From Sparassis latifolia (taxonomy: Eukaryota; Basidiomycota; Agaricomycetes; Polyporales; Sparassidaceae): 64,000 nucleotides of DNA. Position numbers and translations under genes: made by a program. Of this stretch, positions 55,749-64,000 are shown piece after piece. The notes below the pieces were generated by a model. It saw only the letters and a list, made by a program, of their open reading frames with translations, was not told where the DNA came from and ran no database searches. The DNA lies in contig CM031561.1 in NCBI GenBank assembly GCA_018466975.1, forward strand, positions 5,332,001 to 5,396,000, written 5' to 3'. Each line of letters starts with the position of its first letter. Positions within the stretch are counted from its first letter, which is position 1.

Positions 55749-57216
55749 TCAAATACGGTCAATATCGTTCAGTTCGACCTCGATCCTCCGTCCTTCGGCC
55801 TGGGAGAGCTGTTCTAACTCCGGGGACTCTCCTGCTCTGGACGTCACGGAGTACCATTTAAACGAGATCGGATGGAGGCTTGACTTGCGTTCAGAGAGAT
55901 CCAACCCCACATACGCTAGTGTAGGTATCAGGGCCGCGATCTTCTTCGCCAAGCCCATCAAGCCATCCACCTCGAGACTTAGCGGCTTGTAATACGTGAT
56001 TGCTATTCCGGTAAGCGGAACTTGGGAAAACATCCCCACGTAACTTATCTTGCTCGTTTGTCAGAAAATTTGAATTCACCAGGTCGTGGAAAATCGCACT
56101 CACAATACCCGGAACTATTTCACTTTGGACGATTTGGTCCGGATTCCTTTCATGCCAGAAGGTGTACAGTTCGAGGTATCTCAAATTGGACCGCACTGCT
56201 CGTGTCATGAGTCCCTGCACGCCTTCGCAATAGGATGCATAGACAAGACTAGCATTGAAGGACAGGATAGTGGGTGTGCAGCGTTGCAGCAGCGTTAGGA
56301 ACTCGGCCTCCGGCGGACATGTGTACCGTAGCACGAGCCTGCGCACACGCGATGCTAGGGGCACGCGGCACCTTGCCATGACACTGTCAAGATTGGACCA
56401 TTTGACTAAGGGGTCATGGTCCACTGGGCGAGGGTCGGTATTAGAGTATGTGAGGTTATGTAAGTTCGGGAAAGCACGGGCGATGTCGCTCATGTCGGAA
56501 CATTCGCTGAGGTTCAGCGCACGAACGGATGACCAAACAGTACGGGTCAACAATCGAGTTGGTACAAACTCAAGACCATCCTCCTCGAGATCGTCGTCAA
56601 TGCCCAGATGTGAGAGTTGCACTTTCATATTTCTGACAGATGTGACAATGTTCTGAGCGATAGGAAGGTCGTCATCGCCCTCAGAGCCACCCAGATTGCA
56701 GTCGAAGATGTCTAGTGTGTGAGGACAACTGATGCTGCGAGACAAGAGGGTCAATGATGGCCAACCACAGTACTCCAAGCGAATGGTCTGGAGATGAGGA
56801 AGTGCAGCCAACGCATCGAGAAGCTCCGGATGATTCATCAATAAGTCGTCTTCGTTGCCGATAGTGAGTTTCTTGATCTCAGTAGCTCGACGCAGCACCT
56901 GCACCAACAGAGCCACGCTTTCGGGATCGATAGAATGGTTAAAGGGTTGCGGAAAGTAAGGACAACCATCTGCGAGGGAGAATTCGCGAAGATACGGCAA
57001 CCGACGGGGCGCATCAGCCAGCATGAACTTGCAAAACCCGGCAACTTTGTGCGACTTCCGCATGGAATACTGAATATCTACCTTGGAAAGAAAACGGGGC
57101 AGGGCGATATTGTAGCCGAAGTGACATGTCGACGCGAGTCGCAGGGCGTCACGCTGGGAGATGAGAGACAGAATAATAAGGAGGACGTCGTCGTCTAAGT
57201 CATATAATTTTCCCAT
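55749..57216 (-). CDS. F-box/LRR-type protein (paralogue of the 44.7-kb gene)
   Basis: Exons 57216-56104 and 56048-55749 (donor GTGAGT, acceptor CAAG, 55-nt intron), 470 aa. The F-box is at residues about 3-45 (Y-D-L-D-D-D-V-L-L-I-I-L-S-L-I ... A-S-T-C-H-F-G-Y). F-C-K-F-M-L-A-D-A-P-R-R-L-P-Y-L follows, then leucine-rich segments (L-E-Y-C-G-W-P-S-L-T-L-L-S-R-S), V-R-R-L-V-L-R-Y-T-C, and a last exon with I-S-Y-V-G-M-F-S-Q-V-P-L-T-G-I. Gene order, intron position and length match the 44656-46096 gene, although that copy is on the other strand. A GTG-started extension of five codons upstream is not needed. It is a likely SCF adaptor with unknown target; the copies have diverged strongly. Confidence 0.82.
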
Positions 57217-58443
57217 CGTGAAGCTCTGCACAGAGTAGTCAGTAATCGATCACTGGCAACGCTGTTGGCAGTGGATTATTTGAGAGATTCATTACCTGCT
57301 TCGCAAATTGACGCAGACACGCGTTAGAGTTGTCACTACGCTCCTGTCGCAGTCTAGTTCAGTGCACTTGAAGGTCGCTTCCCTTTCTACCACGCGATTA
57401 GAATGGGTCGTACATCAGCCCTGGTCTGATCGACTCACGTTTGCAGACGATAGGCCACACACAAGCACCGTTGATGATTGGTGAGACGTTATCACAGTAT
57501 ACCACGTAAGCTCGTGAACCAGCCTCTAAGTAGTAGTCGGGAAGAAAGAGTCGTTCCTCTATGGAGGCTGCGTAACGGCCTCTGAGAAGTTACCCATGGA
57601 GACCAAATGGAAACTGCGGAGTTTGGACATGCCGAGGGCAAAAACGCGCACATATACATAGGACTGATAGATCGGCTGTATGCAACTCACAGGTAAGTCG
57701 AAGAAAATGATACTGTACTATTTCAAGCAACTGTTCAGCACTCAGCTGTTGCGAGTCCAACTTGCGACGCATGCATCGTTCAGGACGGAATTCCCGATAA
57801 ATCTCAGAAGTTTCGAAAAATCGAGAAAACATTTGGCGGGTGCAAACATTGCTTGATCACGTCCATGACAGCGTATGTTCGCTCCGCTGCATTGTGAAAT
57901 AATTCTAGGTATCATCTCGAGCTCCATCTACTAATGATGAACACCAGGTTCGCTTTTGGGGATTCCTTCATGACTACACTCGGACAGATAGTCCGTGCGT
58001 GCTATGCTCTATTGGAATGCAACGGTTTCCAGACCTTTTCATCTTGAACCATGAACCAGAATCTACCATTACAACTGACTTTACACTCTGCCAGGATTAA
58101 TGTTCTTGCGGACAGGGCGCATGAAGTCTGGATCGTCAAGTAAAAATGTATACATGTCATAGGCGAGTAGAAGAGGCGTGTACGGCACCCATATTCCCGT
58201 AATATCCATTACGGGGTGTAGTCGCACCTCTGTCCATGATTCAGCCCTTCAAGTTAGCTCTTGGATGCAGAAGCATTTCAAACCTGAAAACTAGCATGCA
58301 ATTCCTCATATCTCGCAGTTGCTTCGCAGCCGCTTATCACATACTCGCCAGGAGGAGAATCAAGACGCAAAAGACGGACAATTAATCGTAACCACACCCA
58401 AGCAAGCCAAAAGAAAATATAACCCAGCCGAGCGCCCCATACC
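57217..58443. other. Intergenic, no gene seen
   Basis: About 1.2 kb: promoter side of the F-box gene and downstream side of the membrane-protein gene. No supported gene. Confidence 0.45.
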
Positions 58444-58951
58444 CTACAAGAAGAACCAGACAGCGGTCGCTTCGCTCTGTGACACCGGTACTGTCTCGAA
58501 TCGTACGCGCCGCTCGGGGGACCCGGACGCATTCAGCACTCCAACCGGTGTGGGCGGCGTCACGCATACCTCCACTCCAACACTCCCTCCGCCCCGAGCC
58601 GCCACCCTGAATAGTCGCGGCATCTCCGAGGGTAAGATCACGTCCAGGATCGCCCCGCCGTTTCTGATATTCTTGCCCGCCACATTCGGGGTGTCGACCC
58701 CCTCCTTCTCGTCCGTGCCTCCAGTGGTTCTCTCCTCAATATCAAGCTCCCTTCCGAACTTTGCGACGGGTGCTGGGATTGTTTGTGTGAGGCGCGTGCG
58801 CCAGAGGAAGACGCCGGTCGCGACCAGCATAGTAAGTAAGGTGAGGCTAACGAGGACGAGACCGGCGATCACAGCTGGAGTGAGTGTTCAGTGGCCAGCG
58901 GCATCGTAGAACGTAATTCTTACCAGGGGTAAAGTGTTTCGAGTTGGCCAT
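58444..58951 (-). CDS. Small single-pass membrane protein, unknown
   Basis: Exons 58951-58924 and 58874-58444 (donor GTAAGA, acceptor CCAG, 49-nt intron), 152 aa. A nine-residue N-terminus (M-A-N-S-K-H-F-T-P) is followed directly by a hydrophobic helix (residues about 11-31, V-I-A-G-L-V-L-V-S-L-T-L-L-T-M-L-V-A). A basic stop-transfer (W-R-T-R) and a low-complexity Gly/Thr/Pro cytosolic tail follow. The tiny first exon, standard splice sites and typical topology support a real gene. Agaricomycetes have many such short membrane proteins of unknown role. I do not recognise a family. Confidence 0.55.
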
Positions 58952-60143
58952 CGTGAGTTCTGGTGCGGTTTCGGCTTCCGGAATTTTGCTGACTACGAGG
59001 CGGTTTGACTTGTGGGTTGACCGAGTCGTGTGACCGTGGATGCAAGAGGAAGAGTGACCAAATTCTTTGCACTTTGTCTGCGGTTGAGGCTGACATGGCG
59101 ATGTTGTCCGCCAAGGCTTTCGATCAAATATTGACGGCCAGGTCACCGTCCAAATTCCGTGTATTGAAGATGGTTTATTCCACCTTTGAATTGATACTGT
59201 GTCCCAGAAATTCTGCGGTTCGGGCACTCAAGATAATTACTCCCCGTTTTTACTCTTATGCCGCTGGGGACGACAACTGGCACGGAGGATTCGCAGTCAC
59301 GTGGAATTGGACAGAAGCGAAATAAAGGTATGCACAACAGCGAGTTGCTAATAACGCACCTACAATCACCAATAATTGCAGTGCAAAAGTAATTTTCTGC
59401 GAGGTCACACGCCGCCGCTTCGACCCAACGACAGCCAATAATCCCGCTGCGCCAGTGTCCAGTCTCGAGCATCACATCAGAAGTATTCTCAGCATCGTAT
59501 AATGCCCTGCGCGTCGGGAGTTCGGTGCGCTAGTACGCTGCCCGCATCTGCAGCGACGACAACGCCCACCGCCGGGGCGCGCTGCAGTGGACGCCGGGCA
59601 ATTGAGCATTCTTTGCAGAGATATCGAAGGGAGGTTTCAGGGGTTTCTCAATAGACGTATCGAAATGAAGGCTCCAAGACCTGTCGAGTAGGAAGGGGCA
59701 ATACGGCCGGACGTAGAAAGATTCTGATATTCTCCTTTCCCCGTTATCGTTGTTTCCTCAGGACTCGAAGAACTCCAGGTGTCTCACCATAGATATTGAT
59801 CTGCAGAGAGTAAAGTACGAGAAGATCCAGAAATTTCATGAAATCATAGTGTCTCCATATATTGAAACGCGTGACGGATCCAAGGGAAGCGTGTGTGTGC
59901 TGAATGTCGAGATTTAAATTTGCAGTGCGAATGCATAGATTAAGCAACCGTCACAGAATTCGCTACAAAGTTCAAACGTTCATCGACGCGTCAGTCGAAC
60001 GTATTGACGCGTTGTTTGGCTGGGAGGTAAAATGTGTCACGTGCGGTGACCACTGGATGCTTCCATTCTTGTTTCCTTGCACTTAGAGTCAAGTTGGAGA
60101 GACTACGTATACAGGCTAAGACTGAACTCAACTTATCATCTCA
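58952..60143. other. Intergenic, no gene seen
   Basis: About 1.2 kb. Short frames only; none with a recognisable domain. Confidence 0.45.
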
Positions 60144-60923
60144 ATGGGCCACTCCACGAAACTGTTGACGCCTACTCAGACCGTTGGAGACATATTTACA
60201 GACCAGCTCCGCCAGGATGTCTCAGCATACCTTACTGGTGTGCTCGCTCAGTCTGGTATAGGTCCGATTATCTTATGGGGCGAATGGGCAATGTTGTACT
60301 ATGGCGTCCCAATCAGTCCTAACGTGAGTCGATGGTATATCCTATGCCACCAGTGCATCGATCTGACCCGAAACTTGATCCAGCATATGCATTTACTTGT
60401 TCCTGATGACCAGCTCGAAACTGCTTATGAAGTCTTGCTTTCTGCTGGTTACAAGGACTCTCCACTCCCCCTTATTCCGGTGATTAGTTCTCTCGATCCC
60501 AATATTCGCTGGGAAGAGCTTGGGTGTCCAGCTCATCGAATCGGTATGTCTGAACTCCTCCAATAATTGAGTGCCACCTTGTGTATTCCACGCGAGACAG
60601 TCAGTGATCTTAGTCACGAGAAGACGCCCCGGAAGATTCTCATCCAAAATTACTCCGCCGCCGCATCGACATTTGATGATGCAAATCCCGCCTCATTTGA
60701 ACAATGTGCTGGGCTGGCCATACCGCCGTTGACGCTCCTTGGTCAATCTTTCTTGCGCACATACTTCAAATCTTCCGACTGCAGGTCTAGGGTACCTTCC
60801 ATGCTTGCAGTGTGGTGTGCGTCGGTGAAATTATCCGGCTACGCACCCCTGGGCGTTGATGCGATGCGCGGTGTGCCCGGGATTAGCGATGCAATGGCAT
60901 TGTATTGGGAGCGAGGCTACTAG
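60144..60923 (+). pseudogene. Nucleotidyltransferase-like family gene, probably decayed
   Basis: The first part is well preserved. Start M-G-H-S-T-K-L at 60144, I-L-W-G-E-W-A-M-L-Y-Y-G-V-P (residues about 43-56), a 60-nt GT..AG intron (60324-60383), then H-L-L-V-P-D-D-Q-L-E-T-A-Y-E-V-L-L-S-A-G-Y and W-E-E-L-G-C-P-A-H-R-I. This is the pattern of a basidiomycete family in which W-G-E...(E/D)-x-H-L resembles a nucleotidyltransferase or antitoxin-like fold. After a donor at about 60544 no clean continuation is seen. Later pieces (60567-60923, perhaps 61172-61399) lie in different frames with stops between. Either my exon model fails there or the gene is truncated. Confidence 0.45.
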
Positions 60924-61575
60924 GTTGGGTCCAGGAGGTATGGGTTCCGAAAAGCTGCAGTACCGTGAGCTTTCAGGCTTACAGACCCACTGTAGCACAT
61001 TCGATATCAGAAGTACAGGTGGATGCAAATCGTTCGGTTGGTTAACATACTTACTTGAGCTAAGAGGTGCGGCAATTGTCACGCATGATGGTCGTAGTGT
61101 ACTACTCTCCGTCAGTCCGATATCGCTGTAACCTCGTGTTTTCGGTAATACATAGCTGACCGCGTGTTGCGTTGGCATACTTGTGTGAGTGGAAACACAC
61201 TGTTCATGAGATCTGTGTTGACAAGGCCCTCGCACCTTTTCGTCAGTGGGCGGATTTCACAACCGTACGAAAGCTTGCTGGCGCCGTGCCCACTTCTGCG
61301 ACGGTCAGGGCCGCTCTACTAGCACTTTCTTGTACCTGCGATGCCTTCAAAGCTCGTTTCGCAGCTCACCAGTGTCCTCAGAGTGGTGAAATCACATGAG
61401 GCTTAAGACCACGCTGATGACACAGTAGCACATCCAGCACGAGGGGGTTAATATCATGGAGTTCTGACAATAGCACAACCATCCTGTATATCACGGTAGT
61501 ACAAAAAGGTATACTTGGTATCATTTACAATACAATCCGGTTTCCTTCTCTTTTCCGACCTTGCCAGCGGCGCGA
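60924..61575. other. Possible 3' remains of the preceding gene; otherwise intergenic
   Basis: A 75-codon plus-strand frame (61172-61399) with C-D-A-F-K-A-R-F could be a last exon of the 60144 gene. No further support. Confidence 0.3.
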
Positions 61576-62697
61576 TCAGTACCCGAAAGCCTGCTCCCCT
61601 GCAACGTCCCCAGCTGCGATGGCGAAAGCCTGCTTGAGGCCTTCTGTCATGGCACCAGCGTCCGAGGTGACATTGATCTTCAGATGGATACCAAAGGTCA
61701 GGTCAGCACGCGCTCGGTCATCGTGCAAAGCGCATGTTGAATCGTGCAGCAGACGCTCAGAAAGAACAACGACTTACCATATCGAAGCCCTCTTGAGCAC
61801 GCTTGGCAGACTGCTTCCCCGTCGTGCAGAAGAACGCGCTAAGGAGCATGGTCGTGTCAGAATAGGCGATTGAAATTCGCGTGCAGGATGCGAAACTCAC
61901 CATTTCTTCCCCTTGGCATGAGCCTTGATGAGGATCTCCTGGATGATCACCTCCACATCGGGATGAGGGTCAGGCGATGGCGCAGGATATCCATACGACA
62001 GTGAAAGATCATATGGACCGATGAAGACGCCATCTGCGAGAATTCAACGGACCACGTGAAGGATCAGGGTCTGATACCGCACAAATGCACATACCAAGAC
62101 CATCGACGGATAGAATCTCGTCGAGATTCTGCACGCCCTCGCGCGTCTCGATCTGGACGAGGACGAGTATACTCTCGTTAGCGGTGGTGAGGTGCTCCTT
62201 GGCACTTATGCCCCAGACAGCTTGGGTGAATGGGCTCCCAAACCCGCGGATACCAGTAGGGGGGAACCGTGCGGCAGCAACCACAGACGCCGTCTGGGCA
62301 CGATTAGACACCTACAGAGATGAGACCAAGTAAGTATCGGTAACCACGGATCTATGGATCTGAATAGTACAACCATTGGAACTAGCACACCACGCGCACC
62401 GGCGTCGAGCACATACTTAATCTGCCAGGCTGCACTGGTATCTGCGCATGGTCCTGTCGCAGGGATGCGAACGATAGTGCTCGGCGCAGCGGCGCCTAAG
62501 CCAGCGACCGCTTGGATGGACTCCCCCACACCTGGTTGAAGTGAAGTCATACCATGCTCGCAATCGATGACAAGCCACGATATGTGCGGAGAGGCGAGGG
62601 CTGCCGTGCGTGCGTTGAACGTGCCTGGGAGGGTGATCCACGCGCCGAAAGCAGGCTTGGACACGCGGAAAGCTGTGAGCAAAGGATGGGAAGCCAT
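61576..62697 (-). CDS. HpcH/HpaI-family class II aldolase
   Basis: Five or six exons with short introns, about 280-290 aa, from the ATG 62697 to the stop at 61576-61578. Family residues are in place: F-G-A-W-I-T-L-P-G near the start, the active-site I-D-C-E-H-G (about residue 45), the substrate Arg in V-R-I-P-A, the metal ligand Glu in V-Q-I-E-T-R-E-G, and the metal ligand Asp in G-V-F-I-G-P-Y-D-L-S, preceded by a splice junction. These enzymes use a divalent metal to cleave or form 4-hydroxy-2-oxo acids, releasing pyruvate. Bacterial members act in aromatic breakdown (4-hydroxyphenylacetate pathway). The fungal substrate is not known. Cytosolic by appearance. Exon borders near 61,790-61,910 were read by eye only. 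Confidence 0.88.
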
Positions 62698-63702
62698 GGT
62701 GAAGGTGAGAGTGTCGCAGGACGCAGCAGCCCCTTATACTACGGCGAAGACTCATCGGATTCGTTGTGTTCTGCCAGTTCATGTGCCCACTGTACTCGGC
62801 GTTGCGGTACACCGCTCAGGGACCGCACCGCTCCAACGGACCGGTAACACACCTAACCCTAAGATCACGTAAGCCCTAACCCGACTCTTTCGACAAGCGG
62901 GATCCCCATAAGGTCTAGTGCAATTCATTATACGCATATGAATGATTCTATAACAGCCCCGAGAAATTATTTCTTCCCTCCATCTGCGTGCCAAGGCGGT
63001 GTACTGTGAAGTAACGTTAACGGCGGGAATGCTTATCCTGGGGATGCAAACTCCAATGCATACTACTTAGCGACTCTTCGAGACACAGAGCTTGTTTCCG
63101 CTGATAGGAATGAGAATCTCGTCCGAGAGGGCACCATTGCAGTACGTTGGCGGCGCATTTCGTGCAGTTCGCTAAATATATTGGGCGCGCTGCCATGAGC
63201 AAGGGCATGTCTGAGTGTCTGCTCGGGTTTTAGCCGGGATCAACCGATGATGTGCGTGTTATACCCATGTCTATCTTCTTTTGAAGTAATTGCTGACGTG
63301 ACATGCCAGGTCTTGTCTCTCAGACTTTGAGATTATCGTGGTGGTGTTGGTCCAAACTCTTGAGAACCCAGTGTGCACCCCGCTGTCTCCGCTTTTTTTT
63401 CTTGCCTAGGCCTTGTGAGATATTACTGCGGATCATTGTATAGATGTGTCATATATATTGCCCATCTAGTGACACAGCCTGAGTTTTTATGCTTTCATGC
63501 TTGCATTAACTGGCGACTAGTATGAATATTTTAACTTGAATGTTGATACTTAAGGAGGAATCTTGAAGACCTGCCATATTGAGACCGACACTCCCAGCAC
63601 GTGATTTGGAAGAGTCAGTGAGCATGCCAAATAATGCCAAACAATACCATCTCATAGTAGCTGTTGTCGAGCTTGAGCTCATCGTTGCCGACGGCGTCCA
63701 CG
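62698..63702. other. Intergenic between divergent genes
   Basis: About 1 kb with no supported ORF. A single short CCTAACCCTAA stretch (62852-62862) is not a telomere repeat array. Confidence 0.5.
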
Positions 63703-64000
63703 ATGCCCGCCCCATTCTCAACACCGCATACCCCCGTGGCGTATCCAGCACTCTATCTCTACCCACTGAATGACTCATTTATTCCAAAACACATCTCTCT
63801 CCTCAACAACCAGCGCGTGAAGATTGGAAGACAAACGAACGCAAAGACCGTGCCCGCCGAGCGAAATGGCTACTTCGACTCCAAGGTTCTCAGCAGACAG
63901 CACGCAGAGGTATGGGAGGAGTCAGGAAAGGTTCGTGGTGGTCGATGTATCCAGTTGCGAGCGAGCTGAGCGAGCTCTTCTCACGCGGACCGCAGATCTT
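63703..64000 (+). CDS. FHA-domain protein, 5' part (SLMAP/Far10-like)
   Basis: Starts at the ATG 63703 and runs off the right edge. After a Pro/Thr-rich start, the FHA domain begins: L-Y-P-L-N-D, then the core I-G-R-Q-T-N (phosphate-binding Arg), N-G-Y-F-D-S-K-V-L-S-R-Q-H-A-E-V-W. The S-R-Q-H-A signature is that of phosphothreonine-binding FHA domains. The insertion N-G-Y-F-D-S-K-V is characteristic of SLMAP and its fungal relatives in the STRIPAK phosphatase complex (Far9/Far10, Vps64 type). Exon 1 ends near 63930 (donor GTTCGT, not ideal). The C-terminal coiled coil and membrane anchor expected for that family would lie beyond the window. Confidence 0.8.

Noticed and set aside
62852..62862. 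CCTAACCCTAA, telomere-like
   Set aside because: Less than two repeat units; not an interstitial telomere array.

Overview
The window looks like nuclear DNA of an Agaricomycete fungus, most likely a polypore-type wood-decay basidiomycete. The signs are very short introns (about 50-60 nt, GT..AG) in nearly every gene, dense packing on both strands, repeated F-box/LRR genes, a 1,4-benzoquinone-reductase-like flavodoxin with the basidiomycete-type N-terminus, and fungal Ty3, Ty1/copia and LINE elements. No prokaryotic, organellar or CRISPR features were seen. Exon limits are read by eye from splice signals and protein continuity, not from transcripts.

Layout. 1-11.5 kb is a nest of transposons. 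An old, broken Ty1/copia element on the minus strand (left end outside the window) received a 184-bp TA-flanked MITE in its gag and an 8-kb Ty3/gypsy chromovirus inside its zinc-knuckle coding region. The gypsy copy is young: its 643-bp LTRs differ at 2 sites by eye and it has a 5-bp target duplication. It carries a GGGTTTT -1 frameshift signal one base before the gag stop, and a primer site matching its own predicted mRNA 5' end. After pol it has an unusual block: two tiny overlapping membrane-protein ORFs, then a CCHC zinc-knuckle ORF. I consider this block the most interesting item in the window. A second MITE family has one copy next to the nest and another at 42 kb.

11.9-23 kb: an unrecognised basidiomycete family gene, cystathionine gamma-lyase, nested LINE 3' ends, a pseudogene and an intact copy of an F-box-like gene with a possible nucleotidyltransferase motif, and a tocopherol-cyclase-like gene. 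23-41 kb is mostly housekeeping: a small Cys-rich protein, COP9 signalosome subunit 3, glucose-6-phosphate isomerase, a broken paralogue of the 12-kb family, a CCCH/RRM/RBR ubiquitin ligase ending in a CaaX box, an F-box gene and an amino-acid permease. 41-64 kb: a tRNA-like relic, a MITE, a minisatellite, two paralogous F-box/LRR genes on opposite strands (44.7 and 57.2 kb), COG7, a benzoquinone reductase, a 0.5-kb tandem duplication, a single-pass membrane protein, a decayed nucleotidyltransferase-like gene, a HpcH/HpaI aldolase and the start of an FHA-domain gene.

The host genes do not form one pathway. They cover central metabolism (PGI, CGL), Golgi trafficking (COG7), and several ubiquitin-system parts (CSN3, RBR ligase, F-box proteins). 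Lineage-expanded families and transposon debris lie between them.
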